DNA of 64,000 bases from assembly GCF_019263705.2 (NCBI RefSeq), contig NZ_JADQDK010000001.1, positions 3,038,001 to 3,102,000 of the forward strand, read 5' to 3'. Shown piece after piece: positions 25,488 to 35,548 of this stretch. A model generated the notes under the pieces. It was not told where the DNA came from. It was given only the letters and a program-made list of their open reading frames with translations, and searched no databases. Position 1 is the stretch's first letter; each line of letters opens with the position of its first letter. Origin of the DNA: Pseudonocardia abyssalis. GTDB lineage: Bacteria; Actinomycetota; Actinomycetes; Mycobacteriales; Pseudonocardiaceae. Position numbers and translations under genes: made by a program.

Positions 25488-26830
25488 GGCATGGACTCCA
25501 AGCTGGTGGGGGTGGCTGTGGTGTCGTCGTCGGCCCGGTCGAGCTGCTCGACGAGCACCGTGGTGATGCGGATGCGTCCGCGGGCGTCCTTGCCGCCCTC
25601 GGCCAGCAGCCGCAGGCCGGCGACCTCGGCCACGGCACCGGGCAGCGGGACGCGACCCAGGCGCTGGGCCAGCAGGCCACCGACCGTCTCGACGTCGGCG
25701 GCCTCGACCGCCTCGGTCAGGTCGTTGTCGTCGGCGTCGATGCCGGGGAACAGGTCGGCGAGGTCGTCGACGGGCAGCCGGGCCGCCAGCCGCAGGCGCC
25801 CGCCGTCGAGGGACTGCACGTCGGGCACCTCCTCGGCGTCGTACTCGTCGGCGATCTCGCCGACGATCTCCTCGAGGATGTCCTCGATCGTGACGACGCC
25901 CGCGGTGCCGCCGTACTCGTCGACGACGATCGCCATGTGCTTGCGCTGCGCCTGCATCTCCTTGAGGAGCTCGTCGACGCGCTTGCTGTCGGGCACGAAC
26001 GCCGGCGGGCGCATGACGGCCGAGAGCGCCGTCTCCCCCCGGTGCGACGCGGCGACGAGGTCCTTGAGGTAGGCGACGCCGACGATGTCGTCGATGTTCT
26101 CCCCGAGCACCGGGACCCGCGAGTAGCCGCTCTTGAGCGCGAGGCGCACGACCTTCTCGACGGGGGTGTCGTGCTCGGTCCACACGACGTCCGGGCGCGG
26201 CACCATGACCTCGCGGACCAGCGTGTCGCCCAGCTCGAACACCGAGTGGATCATCTGACGCTCGTCCTCGTCGACGACGCCGGTGGTGCTCGCCATGTCG
26301 ACCAGCTCGCGCAGCTCCACCTCGGAGGAGAACGGGCCCTGCCGGAAGCCCTGGCCGGGGGTGATCGCATTGCCGACCAGGATCAGCAGGGTCGTGAGCG
26401 GCCCGAGGAGCCGGGCGAGCGCGCGGATCGGCGCCGCGACCAGCAACGCGATCCGGTAGGGATGCTGACGGCCCAGCGTACGCGGCCCGACGCCGACGAG
26501 CACGTAGGACACCACCAGCATGATCGCGCCCGCCAGCAGCGCGGCGGGCCAGACCGGCGCGGTCTCCTCGAACAGCGTCGACTCGACGAGCGCGACGGTG
26601 AGCAGCACGGTGGCCGCGGTCTCGGCGCCGAGCCGGAGCAGCAGGAGCAGGTTGACGTGGCGCGGGCGGTCGGCGACGACGGCCGCGAGCGCGCGGGCGC
26701 CGGGGCGGCCCATCCGCACCAGCGAGTCGACGCGGGCCCGCGACACCGAGACGAGTGCGGCGTCGGCGGCGGCGAACAGGCCGGCCAGCGGGACGAGCAC
26801 GACCGCGGCGAGGATCAGGCTCCAGTTCAC
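25484..26830 (-). CDS. CNNM/CorC-type membrane protein (ybeY-era operon)
   Basis: A 448-residue DUF21 protein: four-helix membrane domain (residues 1-170), CBS pair (about 200-330; MVPRPDVVWTEHDTPVEKV, MAIVVDEYGGTAGVVTIEDILEEIVGEI) and a C-terminal CorC_HlyC domain (about 345-430). This is the third CNNM gene in the window and the one conserved between ybeY and era in actinobacteria. The GTG start uses GGAG 6 nt upstream; that initiation region is a perfect 15-bp tandem duplication. Likely Mg2+/Co2+ efflux or its regulation. Confidence 0.9.
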   Translation of the reverse strand: MNWSLILAAVVLVPLAGLFAAADAALVSVSRARVDSLVRMGRPGARALAAVVADRPRHVNLLLLLRLGAETAATVLLTVALVESTLFEETAPVWPAALLAGAIMLVVSYVLVGVGPRTLGRQHPYRIALLVAAPIRALARLLGPLTTLLILVGNAITPGQGFRQGPFSSEVELRELVDMASTTGVVDEDERQMIHSVFELGDTLVREVMVPRPDVVWTEHDTPVEKVVRLALKSGYSRVPVLGENIDDIVGVAYLKDLVAASHRGETALSAVMRPPAFVPDSKRVDELLKEMQAQRKHMAIVVDEYGGTAGVVTIEDILEEIVGEIADEYDAEEVPDVQSLDGGRLRLAARLPVDDLADLFPGIDADDNDLTEAVEAADVETVGGLLAQRLGRVPLPGAVAEVAGLRLLAEGGKDARGRIRITTVLVEQLDRADDDTTATPTSLESMP

Positions 26831-26860
26831 GTCGCTCCAGGTGACGTCGCTCCAGGTGAC
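26831..26860 (-). repeat. Perfect 15-bp tandem duplication of an RBS region
   Basis: GTCACCTGGAGCGAC (minus strand) occurs twice head to tail directly before the GTG start of the CNNM gene, in the 49-bp gap after ybeY. Each unit carries the GGAG ribosome site; only the inner one is followed by GTG, the outer by GTC. Confidence 0.75.
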
Positions 26861-26879
26861 ACGGTCACAGGCGGCACGG

Positions 26880-27416
26880 TCAGCTGTCCTCGAGGCCCGC
26901 GGCGCCGAGCACGGCGGAGTCGGTGCGGCGCTGCGCCTCGCGGGCGGCGGCCTCGGCGCGCGAGCTGCGCCAGGTGGCCAGTAGCCGGGCCTGCAGCGAG
27001 AACATCTCCCGCTCCTCCTCGGCCTCGGCGTGGTCGTAGCCGAGCAGGTGCAGCACGCCGTGCACGGTGAGCAGGTGCAGCTCGTCGGCGAGCTGGTGGC
27101 CGGCCTTGCGCGCGTTGCCCTTCGCGAACTCCGGGCACAGCACGATGTCGCCGAGCAGCGCGGGGCCGAGATCGGGGGCGTCGGGGCGGCGGGACTCGTC
27201 GAGCAGCTCGTCCATCGGGAACGACATGACGTCGGTGGGGCCGGGCTCCTCCATCCACCGCTCGTGCAGCTCGCTCATCGCGTCCTCGGAGACCGCGGTG
27301 ATCGCCAGCTCCACGGCAGGGCTGACCCGCATGGCGTCGAGGGCGAACCGCGCCACCGAGGCGATGAGCGACTCGTCCATCGCGACGCCGGACTCGTTGC
27401 TGACCTCGATGGACAC
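26880..27416 (-). CDS. ybeY: Endoribonuclease YbeY
   Basis: A 178-residue YbeY, a metal-dependent endonuclease in 16S rRNA maturation and ribosome quality control. The zinc motif [11 protein letters not shown] is intact near residue 117, with the arginine region and [12 protein letters not shown] upstream. The GTG start is leaderless (TACCCT, 27424-27429, 7 nt upstream), so the gene has its own promoter although in most actinobacteria it follows phoH directly; phoH here is 3 kb away. Confidence 0.95.
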   Translation of the reverse strand: MSIEVSNESGVAMDESLIASVARFALDAMRVSPAVELAITAVSEDAMSELHERWMEEPGPTDVMSFPMDELLDESRRPDAPDLGPALLGDIVLCPEFAKGNARKAGHQLADELHLLTVHGVLHLLGYDHAEAEEEREMFSLQARLLATWRSSRAEAAAREAQRRTDSAVLGAAGLEDS

Positions 27417-27457
27417 GCGGCCCAGGGTAGTCGGTGCCCCCGGGTAGCTTCGGCCCG
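27417..27457. promoter_or_regulatory. Divergent leaderless promoters (ybeY / alditol oxidase)
   Basis: 41 bp separate two start codons. TACCCT read leftward (27424-27429) and TAGCTT read rightward (27445-27450) are each exactly 7 nt from their start codon. This is the second tightly packed divergent leaderless pair in the window. Confidence 0.65.
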
Positions 27458-28678
27458 GTGACTCGCGCGCAGAACTGGGCAGGCAACGTCGTCTTCTCCG
27501 CCCGGGAGGTGCACCGCCCGACGTCGGTCGGGGAGCTGCAGGAGCTGGTCGCGGAATCGGACCGGGTGCGGGCTCTGGGCACCGGGCACTCCTTCTCCCC
27601 CGTCGCCGACACCGCGGGCGACCTGGTCGTCCTGTCCGGGATGCCGGATGCGACGGACATCGACGGCGACCTCGTCACCGTCCCGGCCGGCATGCCGTTC
27701 GCGGAGCTGACGCGGCGGTTGCACGCGGCCGGGCGCGCGCTGCCCAACCTCGGCTCGCTGCCGCACATCTCCGTCGCGGGCGCCTGCGCCACCGGCACCC
27801 ACGGCTCCGGCGACCGCAACGGCGCACTCGCCACGCGGGTCCGGTCGGCCGACCTGGTCCGCGCCGACGGCACCCTCGGCACCGTCGACGGTCCCGCCTC
27901 GGTGGTGGCGCTCGGCGCACTCGGGATCGTCACGTCGCTGACGCTGCAGACGGTGCCGGCGTTCGACCTGGCGCAGTGGGTGATGGTCGACGTCCCGTTC
28001 CACGGCTTCGACCACCTCGGCGAGCTGCTGGCCGACGCCTACAGCGTCAGCGCCTTCACCTACTGGGACGGCCCGGTGTTCGACCAGGTGTGGCTCAAGC
28101 GCCGCGTCGGGCAGGGACCGCCGGAGGAGCACTGGATGGGCGGGCGCCCCGCCGACGGCGCCCGGCACATGACCCGCGGCGAGGCCACCGGCCACTGCAC
28201 CGACCAGCTCGGTCGCCCCGGCCCGTGGCACGAGCGGCTGCCGCACTTCCGCGCCGGGTTCCGGCCGAGCAGCGGCGCGGAGCTGCAGTCGGAGTACCTC
28301 GTGCCCCGCGCCGACGCCGCCGCGTCGCTGCGGGCGGTGGAGAAGGTGGCCGACGTCGTCGCGCCGGTGCTGCTGGTCTCGGAGGTCCGCAGCGTCGCGG
28401 CCGACGACCTGTGGCTCAGCGCCGCGTACGGGCGCGACTCGGTGGCGATCCACTTCACCTGGGTCCCCGACGCCGCCGCGGTCGCACCCGCCGTCGCGGC
28501 CGTCGAGTCGGCCCTCGACCCGTTCGACGCCCGCCCGCACTGGGGCAAGGTCTTCACGACCCCGCCCGGGCGCGTCCGCGAGCTGTGGGAGCACCTGCCC
28601 TCGTTCGTCGAGCTGGCCCGGGAGGCCGACCCGACGGGGAAGTTCCGCAACGCGATGCTCGACCGCTATCTGACCTGA
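27458..28678 (+). CDS. Alditol/xylitol-oxidase-type FAD oxidoreductase
   Basis: A 406-residue VAO-family flavoprotein closely resembling Streptomyces alditol oxidase: N-terminal [16 protein letters not shown], the FAD loop [13 protein letters not shown] whose His should carry covalent [14 protein letters not shown] [20 protein letters not shown], and a C-terminal [21 protein letters not shown] region. It should oxidise polyols or sugar lactones with O2, giving H2O2. The GTG at 27458 is preferred over an upstream GTG because TAGCTT is 7 nt away and VTRAQNW aligns with the family start. Cytosolic, no signal peptide. Confidence 0.88.
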   Translation: MTRAQNWAGNVVFSAREVHRPTSVGELQELVAESDRVRALGTGHSFSPVADTAGDLVVLSGMPDATDIDGDLVTVPAGMPFAELTRRLHAAGRALPNLGSLPHISVAGACATGTHGSGDRNGALATRVRSADLVRADGTLGTVDGPASVVALGALGIVTSLTLQTVPAFDLAQWVMVDVPFHGFDHLGELLADAYSVSAFTYWDGPVFDQVWLKRRVGQGPPEEHWMGGRPADGARHMTRGEATGHCTDQLGRPGPWHERLPHFRAGFRPSSGAELQSEYLVPRADAAASLRAVEKVADVVAPVLLVSEVRSVAADDLWLSAAYGRDSVAIHFTWVPDAAAVAPAVAAVESALDPFDARPHWGKVFTTPPGRVRELWEHLPSFVELAREADPTGKFRNAMLDRYLT

Positions 28679-28720
28679 CCGCAGGCGCAGGCCCGTCCGC
28701 CACGCGCACCCTCACCCCGG

Positions 28721-28744
28721 GCGCGCACCCTCGAAGGTGCGCGC
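28721..28744. terminator. Hairpin terminator between convergent genes
   Basis: GCGCGCACC and GGTGCGCGC form a perfect 9-bp stem with a 6-nt loop between the oxidase (+) and the peptidase (-). Confidence 0.7.
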
Positions 28745-28782
28745 GGCGGTACCGGGGTACGCGTAGGGCCGGGATCGGCGGG

Positions 28783-30384
28783 TCAGGGCGCGGGCGGAGC
28801 CTCCCGGGCGCAGGTCAGGTCGGCAGGCGGCAGGGTCAGGTCCACCAGGTAGCGGGTCGTCGCCTCGTCGGCGCACGCGTTCACGCCCTGCAGCACGACG
28901 GTGTGGCTGTCGTTCTCCACCGTCAGCAGCCGGGCCGCGAGCTGCCCGGCGAGCGAGACTCCGTCCTCGTAGGGCGTCGCGGGGTCACCGGTCGAGGACG
29001 CCACCAGCACCGTCGGCAGTCCCGGCGCCTCCACCGGCCCCGCCTCACCGGTCGGGGGCACCGGCCAGAACGAGCACAGCTCCAGCACGTCCGACGAGCC
29101 GAACCCGGCGTCGAGGAACGGGGCGAGCTCCAGGTTGGTGTCGTTGATCTCGCGTGCGACGGCCCGGTCGGTGAGCCGGTCGCCGTCCATGCAGCTGATC
29201 ACCGGGAACGCCTCCAACAGGTTGCCGTAGGAGCCGTCCGGGGCCCGGTCGTAGTAGATGTCGGCGAGGATCAGCAGGTTGGTGCCGTCGCCGCTCGCGA
29301 CCTGCCGCAGCCCGTCGAGCAGCGGCGGCCACAGCGACTCGGCGTAGAGCGCCTGGATGAGCCCGGTGATCGCGTCGGTGTAGCCGAGCGTGCGCGCGAC
29401 GTCCGACGTCGGGACGGGGGCGTCGATCAGGGGCTTCAGCAGTTCCTGGACCGTCGCCGACGCCCCGGCGACGTCGGTGCCCAGCGGGCAGCCGGCCTGC
29501 GCGACGCAGTAGGCGGCGAAGTTGTCGAACGCCCGCTGGAACCCGCGCGACTGGGTGGTGCGCGACTCCACCGGCCCGAGCGACGGGTCGACCGCACCGT
29601 CGAGCACGAGCGCCCGGACCTCCGCCGGGAACTGCTCGGCGAACTCCGCGCCGATCGACGTGCCGTAGGAGTAGCCGACGTAGGTCAGCAGGTCGTCACC
29701 GACGACCTCGTGCGCGATCTGCAGATCCCGGGCGACGTCCCGGGTGCCGACGTTGCCCAGCACGTCGGTCCCCACCCGCTCGGCGCAGCGGTCGGCGAAC
29801 TCCTGGAACTCCTTCTCCGTCTGCGCGACGCCCTCCGGCGTGGTGTCGAGGTCGAGGTCGGCGCGCTCGGCGTCGACCTCCTCGGTGGTGGAGCAGTCGA
29901 TCGACGGCTCGCTCACGCCGACCCCGCGCGGGTCGAAGCCGATGAGGTCGAACCTCCGCGCCACCTCGCCGTCGCCGATCAGCCCGGCGAGCGCGGGCAG
30001 GAAGCTCACCCCGGACCCACCGGGCCCGCCCGGGTCGACGAACAGCGACCCGATCCGGGCCGCCGGGTCGAGCGCCTTCTGCCGCAGCAGCGCGATGCGG
30101 GCGGTGGCCAGGCCGGGGTTGCCGTAGTCGAGCGGGACCTCGAGGTGGGCGCAGTCGTACTGCGGGTTCGCGTACGCCTCGCGGTCGGTGTCGGTCCGCG
30201 CGAACTCCGCGCACGGCCCCCACGCGAGCTCCTGCTCGAAGAACGGGTTGAGCGCGGGCACCGACGGCGACACGATCACCGGCGCGGTCACCCCCGGCTC
30301 CGCCGCCGCGGCGGGCAGGGCCGCGGGGACCATCAGCGCCCCCGCCATCGCGACGGCGGGCACGGCACGGCGGAAGAACGTCAC
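28783..30384 (-). CDS. Secreted S33-type (TAP-like) serine peptidase
   Basis: A 533-residue exported alpha/beta hydrolase of the tripeptidyl aminopeptidase-like family. Signal peptide: FFRRAVPAVAMAGALMVPAALPAAAA. Core: oxyanion strand LFVDPGGPGGSG, DLIGFDPRGVGVSEPS, nucleophile YVGYSYGTSIG, catalytic Asp in VLVASSTGDPATPYEDG, catalytic His in VENDSHTVVL, and a C-terminal TAP-like lid with Cys pairs. Cleaves N-terminal peptides outside the cell. The GTG start directly precedes the signal peptide; CAGGAT lies 6 nt upstream (leaderless-like). Confidence 0.88.
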   Translation of the reverse strand: MTFFRRAVPAVAMAGALMVPAALPAAAAEPGVTAPVIVSPSVPALNPFFEQELAWGPCAEFARTDTDREAYANPQYDCAHLEVPLDYGNPGLATARIALLRQKALDPAARIGSLFVDPGGPGGSGVSFLPALAGLIGDGEVARRFDLIGFDPRGVGVSEPSIDCSTTEEVDAERADLDLDTTPEGVAQTEKEFQEFADRCAERVGTDVLGNVGTRDVARDLQIAHEVVGDDLLTYVGYSYGTSIGAEFAEQFPAEVRALVLDGAVDPSLGPVESRTTQSRGFQRAFDNFAAYCVAQAGCPLGTDVAGASATVQELLKPLIDAPVPTSDVARTLGYTDAITGLIQALYAESLWPPLLDGLRQVASGDGTNLLILADIYYDRAPDGSYGNLLEAFPVISCMDGDRLTDRAVAREINDTNLELAPFLDAGFGSSDVLELCSFWPVPPTGEAGPVEAPGLPTVLVASSTGDPATPYEDGVSLAGQLAARLLTVENDSHTVVLQGVNACADEATTRYLVDLTLPPADLTCAREAPPAP

Positions 30385-30480
30385 CCGGCCATCCTGACGC
30401 CCGCACGGACGCGCCACCACGGAACACGCCACGCCCGATCGGCTTGATCCTCGGGCGGGGCCGCGACCGACGGAGTCGGG

Positions 30481-31536
30481 TCAGCGGCGCCGGGCCCGCC
30501 GGTCCTGGGTCGGGCCGTTGCGCGGCGCCGCGGAGCGCAGGTCCGGACGGGCCGTCTCGGCGTCCCAGCGGGAGTAGGCGTCGACGATGTCGGCCACCAG
30601 CCGGTGCCGCACGACGTCCTGGCTCGACAGCGCCGAGAAGTGCACGTCGTCGACGCCGTCGAGGATCTCCCGCACCACGTGCAGGCCGGAACGGGTGCCG
30701 CCGCCGGGCAGGTCGACCTGCGTGACGTCGCCGGTGACCACGATCTTCGAGCCGAAGCCCAGGCGCGTCAGGAACATCTTCATCTGTTCGGGTGTGGTGT
30801 TCTGCGCCTCGTCGAGGATGATGAACGCGTCGTTGAGCGTGCGGCCGCGCATGTACGCGAGCGGCGCGACCTCGATCGTGCCGGCGGCCATCAGCTTGGG
30901 GATCGACTCCGGGTCGATCATGTCGTGCAGCGCGTCGTAGAGCGGGCGCAGGTACGGGTCGATCTTCTCGAACAGCGTGCCGGGCAGGTACCCCAGCCGC
31001 TCCCCCGCCTCGACGGCCGGGCGCGTCAGGATGATGCGGTTGACGGTCTTGAGCTGCAGCGCCTGCACGGCCTTGGCCATCGCGAGGTAGGTCTTGCCCG
31101 TACCCGCGGGGCCGATGCCGAAGACGATCGTGTGCGAGTCGATCGCGTCGACGTAGCGCTTCTGGTTGAGCGTCTTGGGGCGGATGGTCTTGCCGCGCCG
31201 GGACAGGATGTCGAGCGAGAGCACCTCGGCGGGCGACTCGCCCAGCGTCTCGGCACCGCTGTCGAGCATCTCGACGGTGCGGCGCACGGCATCGGGGGCG
31301 ACCTGCTGGCCGCGCTCGGCCAGGGTGATCAGCTCGGCGAACACGCGCTCGGCGAACGCGACGTCGGCCGGGGCGCCGGAGAGGGTGAGCTCGTTGCCGC
31401 GCACGTGGACGTCGGCGTCGAGGAGCTCCTCCGCCGCGCGCAGGCTCTCGTCGCGACGGCCCAGCAGGGCGAGCAGAGCGGCGTCCGGGACGGCCATGCG
31501 GGACTGGACGGACGGGACCGCATCCGGTTCGGTCAA
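30481..31536 (-). CDS. phoH: PhoH-like P-loop ATPase/RNA helicase
   Basis: A 351-residue PhoH, an ATPase that in mycobacteria has helicase and RNase-linked activity. N-terminal KH-like segment (DVHVRGNELTLSGAPADVAFAERV), then the PhoH domain: RPKTLNQKRYVDAI, Walker A GPAGTGKTYLAMAKAV, RPAVEAGERLGYLPGTLFEKIDPYLRPLYDAL, Walker B FIILDEAQNTT and GDVTQVDLPGG. TTG start is chosen by match with mycobacterial PhoH1 length. TAGCAT (31592-31597) is a plausible -10 with about 50 nt of leader. ybeY is not adjacent. Confidence 0.92.
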   Translation of the reverse strand: MTEPDAVPSVQSRMAVPDAALLALLGRRDESLRAAEELLDADVHVRGNELTLSGAPADVAFAERVFAELITLAERGQQVAPDAVRRTVEMLDSGAETLGESPAEVLSLDILSRRGKTIRPKTLNQKRYVDAIDSHTIVFGIGPAGTGKTYLAMAKAVQALQLKTVNRIILTRPAVEAGERLGYLPGTLFEKIDPYLRPLYDALHDMIDPESIPKLMAAGTIEVAPLAYMRGRTLNDAFIILDEAQNTTPEQMKMFLTRLGFGSKIVVTGDVTQVDLPGGGTRSGLHVVREILDGVDDVHFSALSSQDVVRHRLVADIVDAYSRWDAETARPDLRSAAPRNGPTQDRRARRR

Positions 31537-31756
31537 GGGCCCTGCTCTCTGCTTCTGTCGAGGCTTCTGGCGAGCTCGATCTGACGGCCCGATGCTACCG
31601 CCATCACCACGTCGAGCGCCCGGTGTTTGGCGGGCGTGAACTCCCGCACGTCCTGTTACCTGCGGTGTCATCCCTCGTTAACGTGACCGGCGACGAACCG
31701 CTGCGCACCGCGTGCCACCGCCGCCTGCCCCGCAGCACGATGCACCGGAAGGCCCC

Positions 31757-34700
31757 GTGACGATCGCGCTCGCCCCCACGCTCAGCCCTGCCCGCTTCAC
31801 CGCCGGCCCGACGCCTCCACCCCGCACGCTGCTCGACGTGCTCGCCGCCACCGCGGCCCGGCACCCGCACGAGCCGGCCGTCGACGCCGCCGGGACGCTG
31901 CTGACCTACCGCGGCCTGGCCCACGAGGTCGACGCCCTGCGCGGGCGACTGGCCGCGGCCGGGATCGGCGTGGGCGACCGCGTCGGCGTCCGCATCTCCT
32001 CGGGCACCGCCGACCTCTACGTCGCGATCCTCGCGGTGCTCGCGGCGGGCGCCGCCTACGTCCCGGTCGACGCGGACGACCCGCAGGAGCGCGCCGACCT
32101 GGTGTTCGGCGAGGCCGCGGTGTGCGCCGTCCTCACCGACGACGGCCTCGGGCCGGTCGGCACCCCGGTCGGGCGTCCCGGCCGTCCCGGCGCCGCCGAC
32201 GACGCGTGGATCATCTTCACCTCCGGCTCCACCGGCACGCCCAAGGGCGTCGCGGTGAGCCACCGGGCCGCGGCGGCGTTCGTCGACGCCGAGGCGCGGC
32301 TGTTCGTCCAGGACGAACCGGTCGGCCCCGGCGACCGCGTCCTCGCCGGGCTGTCGGTCGCCTTCGACGCCTCGTGCGAGGAGATGTGGCTGGCCTGGCG
32401 GCACGGCGCCTGCCTGGTGCCCGCGCCCCGGGCGCTGGTGCGCACCGGCGTCGACCTCGGGCCGTGGCTGCGCGAGAAGCGGATCACCGTCGTCTCCACC
32501 GTCCCGACGCTGGCCGCGCTGTGGCCCGCCGACGCGCTGGAGGAGGTCCGGCTGCTGATCTTCGGCGGCGAGGCGTGCCCGCCCGAGCTGGCCGCGCGCG
32601 TCGCCGTGGAGGGCCGCGAGGTCTGGAACACCTACGGCCCCACCGAGGCCACCGTCGTCGCCTGCGCCGCCCCGCTGACGGGCGAGGGCCCGGTCCGGAT
32701 CGGCCTGCCGCTCGACGGGTGGGAGCTCGCCGTCGTCGACGCCGCGGGCGAGCCCGTGCCGATGGGCGGCACCGGTGAGCTGGTGATCGGCGGCGTCGGC
32801 CTGGCCCGCTACCTCGACGCGACCAAGGACGCCGAGAAGTTCGCGCCCGCCCCGGTGCTGGGCTGGGACCGCGCCTACCGCAGCGGCGACGTCGTGCGCG
32901 CCGAGCCCGAGGGGCTGCTGTTCCTCGGCCGGGCCGACGAGCAGGTCAAGCTGGGCGGGCGCCGCATCGAGCTGGGCGAGGTCGACGCGGCACTCGCCGC
33001 GCTGCCCGGGGTCCGCGGGGCCGCCGCGGCGGTGAAGCGCACGAAGGCGGGCAACCAGGTCCTCGTCGGGTACGTGGCCGCGGGCGAGTTGGACCACGAC
33101 GCCGCGGTCGCCGCCCTGCGTGAGCGGCTCCCCGCCGCGCTCGTCCCCCTGCTCGCCGTCGTCGACGACCTGCCGACCCGCACGTCCGGCAAGGTCGACC
33201 GCGACGCGCTGCCCTGGCCGCTGGCCACCGGCCCCGCCGGGACCCTGACACCGACCGAGGCGTGGCTCGCACGGGGCTGGGAGGAGATCCTCGGGGCGGG
33301 CGTGTCCGACCCGTCGGCCGACTTCTTCGGCCACGGCGGCGGCAGCCTCACCGCGGCCCAACTCGTCGCGCTGATCCGGACGCGGCACCCGCAGGTCGCC
33401 GTCGACGACCTGTACCGGCACCCGCGCCTGCGTGACCTCGCCGCGCACGTCGACGCCCTGCGCGGCGGAGCGGCGACCGAGCGCGAGGTCGCACCGGTCC
33501 CCCGGCGGGCCGGGGTCGTCCAGGCCCTGCTCATGGTGCCGGTGCTCGCACTCGTCGGGCTGCGCTGGACCGCGGTCGCCGCGGCGGTGTCCACCGTCGC
33601 CGGGCTGGCGGGATCGGATCTGGGCGTGTCCGTCCCCTGGTGGACGCTCGCGCTCGCCTGGCTGGTGCTGTTCTCCCCGCCCGGCCGCATCGGCATCGCC
33701 GCGGGCGGGGCGCGGCTGCTGCTGCGCGGCGTCCGGCCGGGCACGTTCCCGCGTGGCGGCTCGGTGCACCTGCGGATCTGGGCGGCCGAACGGCTCGCCG
33801 AGCGCTCCGGCGCCACCGGCGTCGCGGGCGCGTCCTGGACGCTGCGGTACGCGCGACTGCTCGGGGCGAGGGTCGGCGCCGACGTGCACCTGCACGCCCC
33901 GCCGCCCGTCACCGGGATGCTCAAGCTGGGCCGCGGCGCGTCGGTGGAGCCCGAGGTCGATCTCGCCGGGCACTGGGTCGACGGCGACCTCGTGCACGTG
34001 GGACGCATCCGGATCGGCGCGGGCGCCCGCGTCGGCTCGCGCAGCACGCTGCTGCCGGGCACCCGGATCGGGAAGGGCGCCGAGGTCGTCGCCGGGTCGA
34101 CGGTGGAGGGAGCGGTGCCCGCCGGCCAGCGCTGGGCGGGCTCCCCCGCCGCGCGCACCGGCCGCTCGCGCCTCGACTGGCCGGTCGACGCGGCGCCGCG
34201 CTCGCGGTTCTGGGTCGGCGTCTACGGCGCCACGTCCGCGGTGCTGGGCCTGCTGCCCGCGGTGGCGGCGCTCCCGGGTCTCGCCCTGCTCGTCGCGACG
34301 GGCTCACTGCTGGTCGTGCCGGCCGCAACGCTGGCCTACCTGCTGGCGTACGCGCTGCTCGTGCTGGTCGCGGTGCGGCTGCTCGGGCTCGGCACCGTCG
34401 AGGGCTACCACCCGGTGCACGGGCGCGTCGGCTGGCAGGTCTGGACGACGGAGCGGCTGATGGGCATGGCCCGCTCGGGCCTGTTCCCGCTCTACGCGAG
34501 CTCGCTGACGCCGCTGTGGCTGCGCGCGCTCGGTGCCACCGTCGGACGCGACGTCGAGATCTCCACGGTGATCGCCCAGCCGCGGATGACCACGATCGGC
34601 GACGGCGCGTTCCTCGCCGACGACACGATGGTCGGCACCTACGAGCTGAGCGGCGGCCGGCTGCACGTCGCACCCAGCCGGATCGGCAAGCAGGCGTTCC

Positions 34701-35548
34701 TCGGCAACTCGGGGATGACGGCCCCGGGACGCTCGGTGCCGAACCGCGGGCTGGTCGGCGTGCTGTCGTCCACCCCGCGCAAGGCGAAGAAGGGCTCGTC
34801 GTGGCTCGGGCTGCCGCCGATGCCCCTGCAGCGCAACGCGTCCGACGCCGACACCGGCCGCACGTTCCATCCGCCGCGGCGGCTGCGCGTCGCCCGTGCG
34901 CTCGTCGAGGTGTGCCGGGTGGTGCCGGTGATGGTGTCCGTGACCCTCGCCGTGCTCGTCCTCGGCGCGGTCCTCGCGGTGTGGACCGCCGCCGGGCCGC
35001 TCGTCGCCACGCTGCTGGCCGGGCCGTTCCTGCTGGTCGCAGGCCTGTTCGCCGCCGGTATCGCGACGCTCGCCAAGTGGGTGCTCGTCGGGCGGTTCCG
35101 CGCGGTGGAGCACCCGCTGTGGAGCGCGTTCGTGTGGCGCGACGAGCTCGCCGACACCTTCGTCGAGGTCCTCGCCGTGCCGTGGCTGGTCGGGCCGGCC
35201 ACCGGCACGCCGCTGCTCGGGGCGTGGCTGCGGACGATGGGTGCGTCGATCGGGCGTGGGGCGTGGCTGGAGACCTACTGGCTGCCGGAGTCCGATCTCG
35301 TCTCGATCGGGGACGGTGCGACGGTCAACCGCGGGTGCGTCGTGCAGACCCACCTGTTCCATGATCGGATCATGAGCATGTCCCCGGTCCACCTCGACGA
35401 CGGCGCCACGCTCGGCCCGCACGGCATCGTGCTGCCCGGCGCGGGGATCGGCGTGGGCACGACGGTGGGCCCCGGCTCACTGGTCACCCGCGGCGACTCG
35501 GTGCCGGCCGGCACGCGCTGGCGGGGCAACCCGATCCGGTCCTGGTGA
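31757..35548 (+). CDS. Pls/PosA-family membrane nonribosomal peptide synthetase
   Basis: A 1263-residue single-module synthetase with the architecture of epsilon-poly-lysine synthetase. Domains: adenylation (about 15-480; IIFTSGSTGTPKGV, FDASCEEMW, NTYGPTEA, SGKVDRDALP), carrier (about 490-565; Ser of HGGGSL for phosphopantetheine), then three pairs of membrane helices alternating with three left-handed-beta-helix acyltransferase-like domains (about 700-785, 930-1010, 1158-1262) in place of a normal condensation/thioesterase part. By-eye pocket residues read D-A-E-S-I-G-T-V-V-K, near published lysine codes. GTG start with GGAAGG upstream; divergent from phoH, overlaps an M1 peptidase. Product is inferred, not proven. 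Confidence 0.87.
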   Translation: MTIALAPTLSPARFTAGPTPPPRTLLDVLAATAARHPHEPAVDAAGTLLTYRGLAHEVDALRGRLAAAGIGVGDRVGVRISSGTADLYVAILAVLAAGAAYVPVDADDPQERADLVFGEAAVCAVLTDDGLGPVGTPVGRPGRPGAADDAWIIFTSGSTGTPKGVAVSHRAAAAFVDAEARLFVQDEPVGPGDRVLAGLSVAFDASCEEMWLAWRHGACLVPAPRALVRTGVDLGPWLREKRITVVSTVPTLAALWPADALEEVRLLIFGGEACPPELAARVAVEGREVWNTYGPTEATVVACAAPLTGEGPVRIGLPLDGWELAVVDAAGEPVPMGGTGELVIGGVGLARYLDATKDAEKFAPAPVLGWDRAYRSGDVVRAEPEGLLFLGRADEQVKLGGRRIELGEVDAALAALPGVRGAAAAVKRTKAGNQVLVGYVAAGELDHDAAVAALRERLPAALVPLLAVVDDLPTRTSGKVDRDALPWPLATGPAGTLTPTEAWLARGWEEILGAGVSDPSADFFGHGGGSLTAAQLVALIRTRHPQVAVDDLYRHPRLRDLAAHVDALRGGAATEREVAPVPRRAGVVQALLMVPVLALVGLRWTAVAAAVSTVAGLAGSDLGVSVPWWTLALAWLVLFSPPGRIGIAAGGARLLLRGVRPGTFPRGGSVHLRIWAAERLAERSGATGVAGASWTLRYARLLGARVGADVHLHAPPPVTGMLKLGRGASVEPEVDLAGHWVDGDLVHVGRIRIGAGARVGSRSTLLPGTRIGKGAEVVAGSTVEGAVPAGQRWAGSPAARTGRSRLDWPVDAAPRSRFWVGVYGATSAVLGLLPAVAALPGLALLVATGSLLVVPAATLAYLLAYALLVLVAVRLLGLGTVEGYHPVHGRVGWQVWTTERLMGMARSGLFPLYASSLTPLWLRALGATVGRDVEISTVIAQPRMTTIGDGAFLADDTMVGTYELSGGRLHVAPSRIGKQAFLGNSGMTAPGRSVPNRGLVGVLSSTPRKAKKGSSWLGLPPMPLQRNASDADTGRTFHPPRRLRVARALVEVCRVVPVMVSVTLAVLVLGAVLAVWTAAGPLVATLLAGPFLLVAGLFAAGIATLAKWVLVGRFRAVEHPLWSAFVWRDELADTFVEVLAVPWLVGPATGTPLLGAWLRTMGASIGRGAWLETYWLPESDLVSIGDGATVNRGCVVQTHLFHDRIMSMSPVHLDDGATLGPHGIVLPGAGIGVGTTVGPGSLVTRGDSVPAGTRWRGNPIRSW

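Noticed and set aside
31604..33997. Very long open frame (797 codons) antisense to the synthetase gene
   Set aside because: High-GC coding strands produce long antisense frames; the product is low-complexity Arg/Gly/Ala with no domain, and the sense strand is a clear NRPS.
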